In this document: piece by piece, positions 9,354 through 20,400 of the stretch
Position numbering within the stretch: position 1 is the first letter of the stretch
How the letters are laid out: each line of letters starts with the position of its first letter
From: CAYFLR01 sp964343805
GTDB lineage: Bacteria > Bdellovibrionota_B > Oligoflexia > CAYFLR01
Assembly (NCBI GenBank): GCA_964343805.1
Contig: CAYFLR010000008.1
Coordinates: 110,662-174,661 of the forward strand
DNA length: 64,000 nt
Direction of reading: 5' to 3'
Notes under the pieces: generated by a model
The model's input: the letters and a program-made list of their open reading frames with translations, nothing else
The model's database searches: none
Told to the model about the DNA's origin: nothing
Translations under genes and position numbers: made by a program

Positions 9354-10100
9354 ATGAGTGCTTTTGCCCACCATTTAATCCTTCGGCTCCAAGACAATAG
9401 AGTCATTTCACCCACCAAATCCGAAAAGCTAGTCGTCATAAGAACAATCCTAAAAATGGCTTCTAATAAGAAGCTATTAGCTTTTCATTTGGCTGATACA
9501 CATATCCATATTCTGTTAGCTGATAAAAGGAAGGAATCTGGTTTTTTTTCACGAAGTCTAGAAATCGCGATTAGTAATGTGCTCAAGCTAGATATTTCTT
9601 TTTCTCCTGCCTTTATAAAGCCCATTGAGGATAATCAACATTTAAAAAACACTTTCTTCTATATCTTGGGTCAAATTGAACATCATGGAATACAGCCCTT
9701 GGGTCTGCATGAATGCTCAAGTATCCCTGATCTACTTGGTCTTAGAGTGCTCTCATTACAAAATCAAATTTATGTAAATCAATTTTTACCACGTGTAAAT
9801 GATTTACAAATCCAGAAATTGGCTAAATGGAATCTGTCAACCCAAATAGACAATTACGATCCACTTCCTCAAGCTGCAGCTGCAGTCATTGGGCAAACAT
9901 CTATTAATAATAAATCCCCTTTTTCTATGATCTGTAAAAGAGCGGCTATAAATTTAGCAAAGGACTTTCTAAAACCATCAGAAACAATGGATTTGCTAGA
10001 GATCTCGAAAAGCGCTTACTATAGAATTAACAGGGAAATTCCTCTCAATTCAATCTATAAAAACGCCATCCGAGGCCAATTGCAAATCCGACAAAGTTAA
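9354..10100 (+). CDS. REP-associated (Y1/HUH) transposase-like protein
   Basis: The 248-residue protein looks like a divergent single-strand DNA transposase of the IS200/TnpA-REP type. HLADTHIHILLA aligns with the family's HUH motif (usual form MPNHVHLL), and FFYILGQIEHHGIQP aligns with the helix carrying the catalytic Tyr (usual form YIHLNPVRAGLV). A C-terminal helix-turn-helix-like segment (LLEISKSAYYRIN) also fits RAYT proteins. No insertion-sequence ends are visible, so it is probably a domesticated single copy. Its stop codon overlaps the stop of the convergent metalloprotease by two bases. The assignment rests on short motifs. Confidence 0.6.
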   Translation: MSAFAHHLILRLQDNRVISPTKSEKLVVIRTILKMASNKKLLAFHLADTHIHILLADKRKESGFFSRSLEIAISNVLKLDISFSPAFIKPIEDNQHLKNTFFYILGQIEHHGIQPLGLHECSSIPDLLGLRVLSLQNQIYVNQFLPRVNDLQIQKLAKWNLSTQIDNYDPLPQAAAAVIGQTSINNKSPFSMICKRAAINLAKDFLKPSETMDLLEISKSAYYRINREIPLNSIYKNAIRGQLQIRQS

Positions 10101-11890
10101 ATCAGCCCCTGCTGTTTTAACTGGTTGATTCTTTTTTCAGCCATATCCCTCATCAGCTTGAGGTTGGAGGAAGACTCTTGCTGGTTATCTCCCTCATGTT
10201 GCCAAAAGAATTTGTAGGCCGCGGGCAAAGCATTTTTAATTTGATCCTGTTGATAGTCGGTCATGGTAGTTTTAAGCTTCCACATTTTATGAGCCAATTC
10301 GATAGTCTTGATCATAGAGGAAAGGAGTCCCTTATTAGTGATTTTGGCGTGGAAGGAACCCACAATGTTTGTTCCTTGTTTCAAACCCTCAACTACATAG
10401 TTAATAGGATTTCCCATATCACCCATATTACAATTCCACTCTTTCCAAGAGATTCTCTCTTCATCAGAACAGTAAGGATATTTTTGCATTGGCTTTAATC
10501 CTTGGTATCCCCATTTTATAGCAGCTATATCATAAACTCCGGGATTATGATTGATGGTGTGTTCTGAGAGGGGTAAGTAATCCATTATGGAAGAAGACTC
10601 ACCATTTGGTCCTTCTAGCGTGGATCCTTTGAAGTTATGTCTTAAGCCGAGAACATGACCCATTTCATGAACGATAACTTCGTAGTAAAACTTCTTGATG
10701 AAATCATTCCAGTCTTGGCTCGGGTTCTGCATGAAAGGAATAACAGGGCTTTCACCCGGCTGGATATAAAAACTTGCACCTCCTAAGGCCCCCCCCGCGA
10801 TGTTATTTCTATTACCCTTTTGAGCATTTTTGTGAATTTGCTGTAAGTCTTCGATCAGTTTGCTGCCTTGGATATAGACAGAAGCACTCATTACGAGGCC
10901 CGTTTTAGGATCTACCAAAGGTTTAGCTACTCCCACCCAGCCAATGGTTTTATCTGTATGATCGAACCACTTAATGACATTAAAAAAGGGATTGCCTGCA
11001 TCTATTTCTGATCCGGCAATTTTAACTTTTAAAAAGGTATAGCCAAAGGCTTGATTCCAAGACTCCACAGCGCTTTTGGCGGTATCAATAAATGCTGTTG
11101 GGAAATTTTTTAGATAAAAAATATGGGGTTCACTCCCCTCTTTTTTCTTTGGAAACCTTTGAATGGGAGAGGTTTTCTCTTCCTCTTTGGTTATAAAAAG
11201 AGAGCTACCAAAAAAGCCAAGACTTTGTTTTTTCCCCTCTGCTACTCGTCTTTGATCTGCGGTCTTTAGCTTAGGAAGCGCCTTTTGCCTTTTTAAATAA
11301 AATGCCAATGTAAGGTTTCCTTTTTTGATGGCTTGACCCAGGTAATTATACTGAATGATACTGTGCTGAAGGTTAACTACCAAAGTATCCTGATCTTGAA
11401 AGATCTTTTTTACTAAGGGGGTGCCTACCGACTTCCAAGTAGAGTGTCCACTGTTGCGAGCTCCCACTTTATTTACCATACTCATGAACTTCAGATCATT
11501 TTTCATGGAGGCGAAATCAACCTCATAGTAGCCATTGTGAATATTTACATTAAATGTCAGTAAGGTTTTATTATTCTTTTTAACTTGTATGGTTTGCTCT
11601 TGATCTTCTTTGACCAAATGCAATTTAACAATTTGGGGATAAATGCTGGCATTGAGTGCTGATGAGGTGACACCATTAACCTCAATCACATTCACACCCA
11701 TCAAAAAGTCATCCCCCACATTTCCCCGATAGCTTACATCCTCTTTGGTAATGTAGGCATATTGATTGAGTCCGCGACTTTTAATCCATTGGAGTGAACT
11801 TTTGGATGAAGTATGATCTTCTAATGCTCCACAGGCATTAACAAGAAAGATCATAGACAGAAAAGTTAGACCTTTTTTCAATTTGAACAT
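10097..11890 (-). CDS. Lipoprotein zinc metalloprotease (HEMGHVLGLRH zincin)
   Basis: A secreted zinc-dependent protease of about 597 residues. VIVHEMGHVLGLRHNFKGS gives the extended metzincin motif HExxHxxGLRH, and SSSIMDYLPL is the Met-turn. The RHNF form resembles the large bacterial families annotated DUF4953/DUF5117. The upstream part contains the strand segment TIGWVGVAKPLVDPKTG that precedes the active site in such proteins. The ATG at 11890 is chosen over 11917 because GAGGGGGAAAACA precedes it and it opens a lipoprotein signal (MIFLVNACG). It is likely involved in degrading extracellular or prey/host proteins; this role is an inference. Confidence 0.88.
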   Translation of the reverse strand: MFKLKKGLTFLSMIFLVNACGALEDHTSSKSSLQWIKSRGLNQYAYITKEDVSYRGNVGDDFLMGVNVIEVNGVTSSALNASIYPQIVKLHLVKEDQEQTIQVKKNNKTLLTFNVNIHNGYYEVDFASMKNDLKFMSMVNKVGARNSGHSTWKSVGTPLVKKIFQDQDTLVVNLQHSIIQYNYLGQAIKKGNLTLAFYLKRQKALPKLKTADQRRVAEGKKQSLGFFGSSLFITKEEEKTSPIQRFPKKKEGSEPHIFYLKNFPTAFIDTAKSAVESWNQAFGYTFLKVKIAGSEIDAGNPFFNVIKWFDHTDKTIGWVGVAKPLVDPKTGLVMSASVYIQGSKLIEDLQQIHKNAQKGNRNNIAGGALGGASFYIQPGESPVIPFMQNPSQDWNDFIKKFYYEVIVHEMGHVLGLRHNFKGSTLEGPNGESSSIMDYLPLSEHTINHNPGVYDIAAIKWGYQGLKPMQKYPYCSDEERISWKEWNCNMGDMGNPINYVVEGLKQGTNIVGSFHAKITNKGLLSSMIKTIELAHKMWKLKTTMTDYQQDQIKNALPAAYKFFWQHEGDNQQESSSNLKLMRDMAEKRINQLKQQGLI

Positions 11891-12134
11891 TGTTTTCCCC
11901 CTCGAGTGTGTTTCCATTCATCAACTCTTAATTTGGCTGGCCGGTCAGTTAAATTCTAAAGCAAGATTCATTCCACTCACAACTTAGATCTTCTTATCTA
12001 CTGTAAACCTTGCTATTGCTACCTCTTGACAAAAAGACCTGAGATCGACTTGCATGGAATAGGGATTCAAGTTACATTTGTATACCACTTGTGTGGGTCT
12101 ATAAGGTATCTTGGAATAGGTTTGGATAAGCCCT

Positions 12135-13163
12135 ATGATTAAATATATTGTACTAGCTGCTGTATTATTGTGTGTTCTCATCTACGGCTATTTTCACTTT
12201 CAAATTACCAGTCATGTCTCGAAAATGACGCTTTCTTCTTTGGTGGAGGTGAATAATTTTGGGACCAATCCTGCAAAGCTGAAGATGTTTTATTACCCTC
12301 AAAGAAAGGCTAAGGGACCTTACCCCCTCGTTGTCGCTATCCATGGCTGTTTACAAAACGCGGCTGAGTATGCCATTTCTACTGACTGGAATAAATTAGC
12401 TGATCGCTATGGTTTTATGGTGCTCTACCCTGAGCAAAATCCCCACAACAATTTAATGAACTGTTATAACTGGATGGGAAAATGGTGGGATAAGAGCAAT
12501 ATGCAGCGGGGTCAGGGAGAAAATGGTTCCATTATGCAAATGGTAAAATATCTGCAAAATAAATATCCTATCGATAGGAGTAAAATATTTGTTACCGGCC
12601 TCAGTGCTGGAGCTGTACAAACTGCGATCATGCTGGCGACATGGCCGGATGTTTTTGCCGGGGGAGCTATTTTGGCCGGAGTGCCTTTTCTTTGTGCCGA
12701 AGGTTTGACTAAAGCCATGAAGTGTATGAAAGAAGGAAGGCAAAAGCGTGCTAAAGAATGGGCCAATCTCGTGCAAAAAGGTTTTAAAAATCATCAAGGA
12801 AATTACCCCAAGGTCGCTATTTGGCATGGATTAAAAGATGAGGTGGTTCATCCTAAAAATGTTTCAGAATTGGTAAAACAGTGGGGACAGATTCATTTTA
12901 ACAGGGTGCCCGTTCCTAAGAGTGTTAAGAATGGGGGTATCAAAAGAAGTGTTTATTGTAAGAATCAAAAGCCGGTTTTAGAATCTTATGAGATTGATCA
13001 AATGGGCCACGCCATTGCAGTAGATCCGGGTGAAAAAATAGATCAAGGGGGGGCTGCCAATAGGTTCTCACAGTCGGTGGGGATTTTTTCTTCTTATCAT
13101 ATTGCTCGGTTTTGGGGACTTATTCAGTTTCCAAAAGCTGAGCCTGATCCTTGTAATCATTAA
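12135..13163 (+). CDS. Membrane-anchored PHB-depolymerase-like esterase
   Basis: An alpha/beta hydrolase of the extracellular polyhydroxybutyrate depolymerase/LpqC family. One N-terminal hydrophobic helix (residues 4-22) serves as signal or anchor. VVAIHGCLQ (67-74) forms the oxyanion hole, the nucleophile Ser157 lies in GLSAG, the acid is in GLKDEVVHP and the catalytic His is in QMGHAIAVD. Conserved Cys residues (HGC, MNCYNW, FLCAEG) match the disulfides of this family. It may cleave ester bonds of polyesters or aromatic esters. The Shine-Dalgarno is weak. The gene ends next to the convergent M23 peptidase. Confidence 0.85.
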   Translation: MIKYIVLAAVLLCVLIYGYFHFQITSHVSKMTLSSLVEVNNFGTNPAKLKMFYYPQRKAKGPYPLVVAIHGCLQNAAEYAISTDWNKLADRYGFMVLYPEQNPHNNLMNCYNWMGKWWDKSNMQRGQGENGSIMQMVKYLQNKYPIDRSKIFVTGLSAGAVQTAIMLATWPDVFAGGAILAGVPFLCAEGLTKAMKCMKEGRQKRAKEWANLVQKGFKNHQGNYPKVAIWHGLKDEVVHPKNVSELVKQWGQIHFNRVPVPKSVKNGGIKRSVYCKNQKPVLESYEIDQMGHAIAVDPGEKIDQGGAANRFSQSVGIFSSYHIARFWGLIQFPKAEPDPCNH

Positions 13164-13171
13164 GCAACTAT

Positions 13172-14244
13172 CTATTTAACTTGAAAATGAGCGGTTGTCC
13201 CTTTTTGATTGCCAATTTGATAGGTGATCTTATGAGCTCCTCTTTTTTTCAAGGTTGTATACACATACCAATATGAGAAGTTAAATTCCTTCTTAGGTTT
13301 GATTACATGCAGAGCTTGCTGTTTGCCGCCAGGTAAGTGCAGAGTTGATTTGATGGAGCTCCCTTTGGGTAGGGAGATAAATTTATACCAAGCATACAAC
13401 TTACCACTCCGTCTNNNNNNNNNNNNNNNNNNNNNNNNNNNNNNNNNNNNNNNNNNNNNNNNNNNNNNNNNNNNNNNNNNNNNNNNNNNNNNNNNNNNNN
13501 NNNNNNNNNNNNNNNNNNNNNNNNNNNNNNNNNNNNNNNNNNNNNNNNNNNNNNNNNNNNNNNNNNNNGAAAGAGGTGTTTCGTTTCTAGTTTTTCAGAA
13601 GCTCTTGAAACACCTGTATCTAATACAACTGGCGAGGTATGGTAGGTGTAATTGAAATTAACAATATTACAAGCAAAGATATCGATCGCTTGGCCTTTTG
13701 ATAGAAGCTCAAAATGGAGGTGGGGAATATTTGAGTTGCCAGAACTCCCTATTAACCCGAGTGGTTCTCCAGCACTGACTCGCGATCCCTTTTTGACCAC
13801 AATGCTATTTTTTCTTAAGTGTAAATATCGAGCGATAGTGCCATCATCATGTTTGATGGAGATGTTATTGCCAGGTAAACTTTGGGTCGAATAAAAATCT
13901 ACTTTTCTTTCTCGATCATATTTACCATCTTCTAGGTGTATAACAGTACCAGCACGGGCAGCTAATACCTTAACACCTGCATCCATTTGCTCAAAGTCCA
14001 TGAGGGCAAAGTCTACCCCTCTATGGCCATCGTAGGCCATAAAACCACCTTTGAAGTCCATTGAATTTCCATCACGATAGGGAGTAGAATCCATATAATT
14101 TGCAATGAACCAGTCAACGTCTAGCTTACCTTCAATCGGTAACACATATTGGCCAGGGCAAATGGGGGCCCTATTTTTCCGGCTGGTCATCCAGAAAAAA
14201 AAAGCTCCAATTAAAATAATACCTATTAAAATGGCTTTCTTCAT
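13172..14244 (-). CDS. M23 (LytM-type) peptidase, membrane-anchored
   Basis: A zinc metallopeptidase that cuts peptidoglycan cross-bridges or other peptides in the periplasm. An N-terminal helix (IGIILIGAFFFW) anchors it. The zinc-binding motifs HRGVDFAL, ARYLHLRK and IPHLHFELL are intact, and GLIGSSGNSNIPHLHFELL is diagnostic of LytM domains. A 154-base N gap (13415-13568) interrupts the C-terminal part. The segment 13172-13399 is in a different frame but continues the protein as a beta-rich tail (YQIGNQKGTTAHFQVK), so I treat both pieces as one gene. The start has AAGGGAG. Confidence 0.85.
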
Positions 14245-14345
14245 AAAATCTCCCTTCTAACCAATTAGGTGCGATTTTACTATATTCTATTCTCTCCTCG
14301 ATAATTACAAGGGGAAGTTTCTAATGAGTGGGCAAGATTGACTTC

Positions 14346-17300
14346 TTAATTATTACTCAGATGATTAATGAGTAACTTTTTACAGCCTGCATCTAACTTT
14401 TCTCCTTCGGAGACAACTTTAGGGGTGATGGGAACAATTCGACCCATCTTTCTTAAAATGGAGGTAAAAGGAATGGTATTTATCCTTGGTTTTTGCATAA
14501 CCTTTGAATCCCCTACTTTGCCTTCTCGTAAATGCACAATACTTTCCACATCCAGTTCCCCTTTAGTTAAAGCATTTAACTGTTTTTCACCAGACCCCAG
14601 CATTAATATTCCCGAAAATCCAGCAAGATCGGCAAGACCATAGAAGCTTTTCAATCTCTCTACTTCCTTTGAGGTGAGTGGTTTATTTGGATTTTTATCC
14701 ACTAATACGATATTAATAAGAATTTGATGTTGGATCTTTTTTAAAGGAGCCAACTTATCTAACCGGTATTGGTAATAAGTATAGGCCTGTCTTCTTAATT
14801 CACTCCGCTCTACTTCAATATTCACCACTTCTCGACCGCCTTGGGCGTAATTGAATATGGCTTCAATTTCATTTTGGAAGGATTTTCTGGTGGGCACCCA
14901 ATCCTTCTTTTTCTCTTTCTTTTGTTTTTCTTTATACTCACCTATATCAAGACCGATTTTACTCTCTTCTAAGGGATCACTGATCATATAGGTTTTATCC
15001 ACATGGGTTGATGAGAATTCGGCTTGTTGAATTAAGGGGCTTAATAATCTAATGGTTTCAAATCCCATATCTTTGGCTAAGAGATATCCATTATGGAAAT
15101 TGGAAGTGAAATTGATCACCATGGTTTTGGGATTTAATTCCCGCAGTACATCTTGGATGGCATTAATATAGGGACCTGGAATGGCCTCAGCAATACCTCC
15201 ATTTATATCAATGGTAATAATATATTTCCGTTGTTTTCTATACTCCTTGGTGATGGCATCAGTGGTTTTCATGGGAGGAAGGTCTATCCTTTCAGACAGG
15301 GTGAATTGCTCCAGACCCTGGTGCTCATTGAATTTAACCTCCTCGGGTAATTTATTGTAAAGATCGTTAGAATTGATATCCACCACTCGATGGGGTACAT
15401 TGTAGAGTTCACATTGATCCATTCTGGGAGTTATAAAATGGTTATATCCCCACAAGAGAGAAAAACCCTGCTCAGCTTTAAGAAACCTCATGGTGTTAGA
15501 TAAAAGCTCTGGGGAATTTTCAGCCATCACCATGACCTTCTTTACCTTAGGGTGAATTTCAGAAGGGAGCATCGATTCGGATAAAAGCGAGACAAAATCA
15601 AATCTTGATCGAGATAGAGAATCGATCAAGTTATTGTTAGTTGAAACCTGATCAATAAGCAGTGTCACTTTATTGGGATCAATGCTCCGGTTGAGCCAAT
15701 CTATTAAAAGGTCGGGCCGGGTATTCATATCAACTTGTTGATTGTCAAAGGAGATAAAGAGGAATCTTTTTCCTCTATAAGCTTCTTGATCAAAGTTTTT
15801 TAAAGTGAGAATTTCAGCATTTCTTTTCTCTAAAAAGGCCAATAAGTCAATCCGTTGAGTGACTTTTGCTTCATTTTGAGTAAACACTGGATCTATGACC
15901 TGAGATTTATATAATTTATCGGCAGGAAGGGTTTTCTCTATGATTTCATGGCCATTATATCGAAATAATACATAATCCCCGTTCTCATTTTTACCTACAA
16001 CATTATAGCCATCTCGGGTCACTTTGCCTATATGACCTGGCGAAGTCAAAGGATCTAGAAAAGAAGAAACCTGCTCCCCTTGACTGTTGGTTCCTTTCAA
16101 TCTGACTCTGCCTAAACTGTCAAACTCCACATAGGATTCTCGGGTTTTACTGTAGGAAGTATCACCCATGATTTGCAGAAATTCTCCCGTTCGGAGAGTT
16201 ATAGGAATATTGCCGGCAGGAGAATGTCCTACAATGAGGGTCGATATACCCTGTGCTTTGAAACGATCAATGAGATCATGACTGGGCAGACGAAAATTAT
16301 CTCGTTCCTTATTTCGGCTGCCATAGACCACACTCCCCTCATTAGAGAAAACCTTTTCTAACTTCTGATCCCAATTGGCATCGCTGTATTTTACCAGTGA
16401 TCGGACAGAAGTAAGATCTAATGTATTGATAGTATCTATGGTCCTTGTCCAATCCAGTGGTTGCCTTGAATAGGGATAAAATTCAAGGGACATGAGTTGT
16501 GATTTACCCCAGTTATTGAGTGCATCGATCCATTCATTTACACTCTCATGTTTTCTTGGAGTATGAGGGACTATGCCAAAATTTTCTGGGTTGACCTGAC
16601 CATGAACGAGCATGGTACTTCCTTGCCTTGCAGCTAATTGGCCTAATTTGAGGAATTCATATATTTCGCCTCCCGGTTTAAGAGCCTCAACAAAGTCCTT
16701 TGCTGCTTCTTCTATAGTCACTTTAGCCCCAGGACCTCTTAACTCTTTAAGCTCCTCTTGATGACGTTCTAAACATTCAGGGCAACCCATTTGTTCGAAA
16801 TGGAATTTTAATTGATTTTCAAGAGTATTATATTCTTGAACTGCATTCTCGTGAAGAGAGTTAACCTGAAATTTTTTACCCACCCACTCATTAAAGCCGA
16901 GTTTAAATGGTGAGTGATTGAGCTGGGCGAGAGTTAACAAAATAGATAACTTATTAATATCTCGATTCCCCCAAATAAGAGTCACTCTGTCCGGATAGCG
17001 TCTTTTTAGATCGCTGAGCCAACGCCTTATCTTAATACTGTCAGTTCCACGATCTGAGGCATCTCCTCCAAAGACGAGTCCAGTATGTCCCTCTTTAAAA
17101 AAAAGCTGGTTATCTTTTAGGGTTAAACCCAGTTTATCTAAATTATTTAAAAGTCCCTCCTTTTTACCTTCTAAGTCGGTGATAAACTTGAAAGGAAGCT
17201 CCATATCGGAAGCCACATCCATCTCTTGATTCGATCCAAAGCGGGCGAGGTGGCCTTTTTGCGCTTTTCGATGTTTGCAAGCCCCTAGTGACAGGTAACT

Positions 17301-17351
17301 AATTGATATTAAAATTATAAATATACTGTATCTAAATAGACTATTCATCAT
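14346..17351 (-). CDS. Large lipoprotein with PPP-type metallophosphatase domain
   Basis: A 1001-residue lipoprotein (SLGACKHR, Cys about 24). The first about 420 residues carry PPP-family phosphoesterase motifs: ITDLEGK, VFGGDASDRG (GDxxDRG), IWGNRDINK (GN-H/R-D), MLVHGQ and IVGHSPAGN. The normal GNHE is replaced by GNRD, so activity is not assured. The remaining about 550 residues have HAD-like hydrophobic strands (ITIDINGG, MVINFTSNF) but no family I can name. A strong sigma-28-type promoter ends six bases before the ATG, there is no Shine-Dalgarno, and the message is probably leaderless. Confidence 0.75.
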   Translation of the reverse strand: MMNSLFRYSIFIILISISYLSLGACKHRKAQKGHLARFGSNQEMDVASDMELPFKFITDLEGKKEGLLNNLDKLGLTLKDNQLFFKEGHTGLVFGGDASDRGTDSIKIRRWLSDLKRRYPDRVTLIWGNRDINKLSILLTLAQLNHSPFKLGFNEWVGKKFQVNSLHENAVQEYNTLENQLKFHFEQMGCPECLERHQEELKELRGPGAKVTIEEAAKDFVEALKPGGEIYEFLKLGQLAARQGSTMLVHGQVNPENFGIVPHTPRKHESVNEWIDALNNWGKSQLMSLEFYPYSRQPLDWTRTIDTINTLDLTSVRSLVKYSDANWDQKLEKVFSNEGSVVYGSRNKERDNFRLPSHDLIDRFKAQGISTLIVGHSPAGNIPITLRTGEFLQIMGDTSYSKTRESYVEFDSLGRVRLKGTNSQGEQVSSFLDPLTSPGHIGKVTRDGYNVVGKNENGDYVLFRYNGHEIIEKTLPADKLYKSQVIDPVFTQNEAKVTQRIDLLAFLEKRNAEILTLKNFDQEAYRGKRFLFISFDNQQVDMNTRPDLLIDWLNRSIDPNKVTLLIDQVSTNNNLIDSLSRSRFDFVSLLSESMLPSEIHPKVKKVMVMAENSPELLSNTMRFLKAEQGFSLLWGYNHFITPRMDQCELYNVPHRVVDINSNDLYNKLPEEVKFNEHQGLEQFTLSERIDLPPMKTTDAITKEYRKQRKYIITIDINGGIAEAIPGPYINAIQDVLRELNPKTMVINFTSNFHNGYLLAKDMGFETIRLLSPLIQQAEFSSTHVDKTYMISDPLEESKIGLDIGEYKEKQKKEKKKDWVPTRKSFQNEIEAIFNYAQGGREVVNIEVERSELRRQAYTYYQYRLDKLAPLKKIQHQILINIVLVDKNPNKPLTSKEVERLKSFYGLADLAGFSGILMLGSGEKQLNALTKGELDVESIVHLREGKVGDSKVMQKPRINTIPFTSILRKMGRIVPITPKVVSEGEKLDAGCKKLLINHLSNN

Positions 17352-17356
17352 AGCCC

Positions 17357-17383
17357 TTATCGGTATTTAAGAGTTAATTTTTA
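17357..17383 (-). promoter_or_regulatory. Sigma-28 (FliA)-type promoter, leaderless arrangement
   Basis: The minus strand reads TAAA (17380-17383), 15 bases, then ACCGATAA (17357-17364), a near-perfect match to the sigma-28 consensus TAAA-N15-GCCGATAA. Transcription should start at or within a few bases of the ATG at 17351. Confidence 0.75.
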
Positions 17384-17457
17384 ATAAAAGTCAGGATTTG
17401 ATGTAATTCTCTGTTTACTCAAGAAAAATGGTATGACATAAGAATTTAAAAAAGGAA

Positions 17458-20400
17458 TCAATCTCCCATCCCTAAGAGGATAACTATTTTACTATCAAAC
17501 CAATGAGACACTGCGATATCTAGAATTCCATCTGCATTAAAGTCATAAATTATAAGGTCACGAGGCCCATTGCCTACACCAAAATCAACTTTGGTAGCGA
17601 AGGTCCCATCACCTTTTCCACCCGATCCATTCCCAAGAAGAAGGCTCACGGTGTCATCGTCATAGTTAGTTGAAATAATATCAATGATTCCATCTCCATT
17701 TATATCTGCGGTCGTGACTCCTTTCGGACCTGCTCCGACGGCATAATCCACCTTACCAGCAAAGGTTCCATCTCCTTGTCCGCCTGATCCATTTCCAATT
17801 GAAACACTCACAGTATTATCACCGTTATTAGCAATTACTAAATCTTGAATTCTATCTCTGTTAAAATCCGCAGTGGCTATATCATTGGGATCACTTCCCA
17901 TGGTATAGCCCACAATGGCCGGAAAGGTTCCATCCCCTTGACCGCCAGAACCATTTCCTAAATGCACACTGAGTTTATCTCCTTGATTAGCTACGGCTAT
18001 ATCAAGAATATTGTCATGATTGTAGTCTCCTAGGACTAGTGCGTTGGAACAGCAGGCAACACTTGCAGTACTATATTCAACCGCAGCTGCAAAGGTCCCG
18101 TTTCCCTGCCCGCCTGAGCCGTTACCTAAGTGGACTGTTACACTGGAACCACTCCAGTTGGCAATGGCGATATCATTAATGCCATCACTGTTAAAATCAC
18201 CGATTTCAGCCCTTTTACCACCATCTCCCGAGGCATAATCCACCTTATCCGCAAAAGTTCCGTCTCCTTTGCCACCACTGCCATTTCCTATAAATATGCT
18301 GATAGAATCTGCTGTATTATTTACCGCCACAAGATCTAGAATCCCGTCTTCATTGAGATCACCAACAGAAACCCCTTGGGGTCCCGCGGCGGTTGCATAT
18401 GTCACACTGGAGGCAAAGGTGCCATCGCCTTTACCATCAGAGCCATTTCCTAACAAAACATAGGCTAGATCGGTACTGTTTCTCACGTTGACCATATCCA
18501 TAATGCCATCGGCATTAAAATCACCTAGTGCAATATCTGAATTACCCGCACTGTATTCCACTTTAGGATGAAAAGTGGCTGATGCTTGCCAAGATGTTCC
18601 TTGGCCTAGTAAAACACTGATGTCGTTATCATCATTGTTGACTAGAATTATATCACTTATATTGTCCCCATTAAAATCACCCACCGTTATGTGTTCAGGA
18701 TCATTCCCAACGCTGTAGCTTACCTTGGAAGCAAAGGTGCCATCTCCTTGACCACCTGATCCATTTCCTAATAGAATACTGGCGGTATCAGTTCCCATAT
18801 CAGCAGTCACCAGATCTAAAATTCCATCCCCATTAAAATCTCCTGAAGAGATAGTAAAGGGAGCCGAACCCGTGGAATATTCCACTTTAGCAGCAAAGGT
18901 TCCGTTTCCTTTGCCATTAGAGCCATTCCCAATAAAAACATTAACTTTGGCAGTCCCCCAACTACTCACCGCTATATCCATAATGTTATCGGCATTAAAA
19001 TCACCTATAACAATGCCGTTGGGAAAATCTCCGGTGGCATAGTCAACCTTGGCGGCAAAAGTACCATTGCCTTTCCCTGCGCTGCCATTTCCCAGCAAGA
19101 TACTAAAGCTATCGCCATTCTTATTGGTGGTGATTAAATCGGTGATCCCATCCTCATTAAAGTCTCCAGTTTTGACCCCATAGGGACCATCTCCGCAAAA
19201 GTAAATGACTTTAGTAGCAAAGGTTCCATCTCCTTTACCACCCGATCCATTTCCTAAAAGGACATTGACTCTATCATCGGCCCAAGCGGTTGTTACTAGA
19301 TCCAGAATTCCATCGGAGTTAAAGTCTCCCTTTGTGAGGTAGCGGGCATTTGCATCCACAGAGTAATCGATCTTATCGGCAAAGGTTCCATCTCCTTTGC
19401 CATTTGAGCCATTCCCTAGTAAAATGCTGACGCTGCTGCTATTTAAACAGGCAATATCCAGAATCCCATCGGCATTAAAATCACCATAAGTGAGATCTTG
19501 GGGGGAGGTTCCCACCGCATAATCAGTTCTGGTACCAAAAGTTCCTGTTCCCTTTCCATTCGATCCATTTCCCAGCAAAATACTCACGTTGCCATTGGTA
19601 GAGCTGGCAATAGCCAGATCTTGAATGCCATCTGCATTAAAATCAGCATTAATAATGGCTTCAGGACCATCATCAAGAGCATAATCCACTTTAGTTGCAA
19701 AAGTACCGTCTCCTCCCCTTCGCTTTAAATATAAATCTCCTGTGGTGGTAGAATTCTGAGATACATTCCCATTCAGATCATAGATGGAGTATAAAGCGGG
19801 TTTGATTGATATGGTTTCCTGACTATCGGGTTGTCCGGTAATATTTAGATAGACTCTTATATCAGTCTCTCCACCAGAAAGTGAGGCTCCATCAGTTTTA
19901 GATAACGAGGAAATGGTGGCATTGGTGGCTGTTCCTCCATTTTGTGAAAAGGTAAGATTGAAATCAGAAGCTTGCAGAGCTCCACTTCCCCCCGATGTAC
20001 TGTAGACTCCCTCAGTAAAATTAATATCAACAAAATCATTGGTGGAAGATTTAATTTTTCCTGAGTTAATGATGGCACTACTGGTATCAGTGATGGTTAT
20101 GGTAAAAATCTCATCATCTTCTAAGTCACCTTCACTAGCAATGATTCTGAACTCATAAACAGTGTTTAAGGAAGAGGGGGTCGTCCAATTAAATACCCCG
20201 GTGGAAGATACAAAAGTGGCTCCGGAGAGCGAGTCACAACTATTATCCAGATTGACGGTGCTATCAACTGTCCCATCATAAAAACAACTATAAGTGATGG
20301 AATCACCATCTACATCTTCATCACTCCCAGTTGCATCAACAGCATCTATTTCTGTTATTGCACTATTGTCATTAACCGATTGGTTAGCTATGGTAGCTAG

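Noticed and set aside
11984..12181. Small minus-strand ORF upstream of the esterase gene
   Set aside because: It overlaps the esterase start, has no ribosome-binding site and no recognisable composition.
15915..15925. GCCGATAA on the minus strand inside the 14346 gene (and similar boxes near 18985 and 19373 in the FG-GAP gene)
   Set aside because: They lack a TAAA element at the right distance, are intragenic, and in the repeat protein arise from the codons for Ala-Asp-Lys.
17458..19700. Tandem repeats in the lipoprotein DNA as a CRISPR-like or satellite array
   Set aside because: The period of about 144 bases follows the protein repeat, with codon-level variation. No constant repeat with unique spacers is present.
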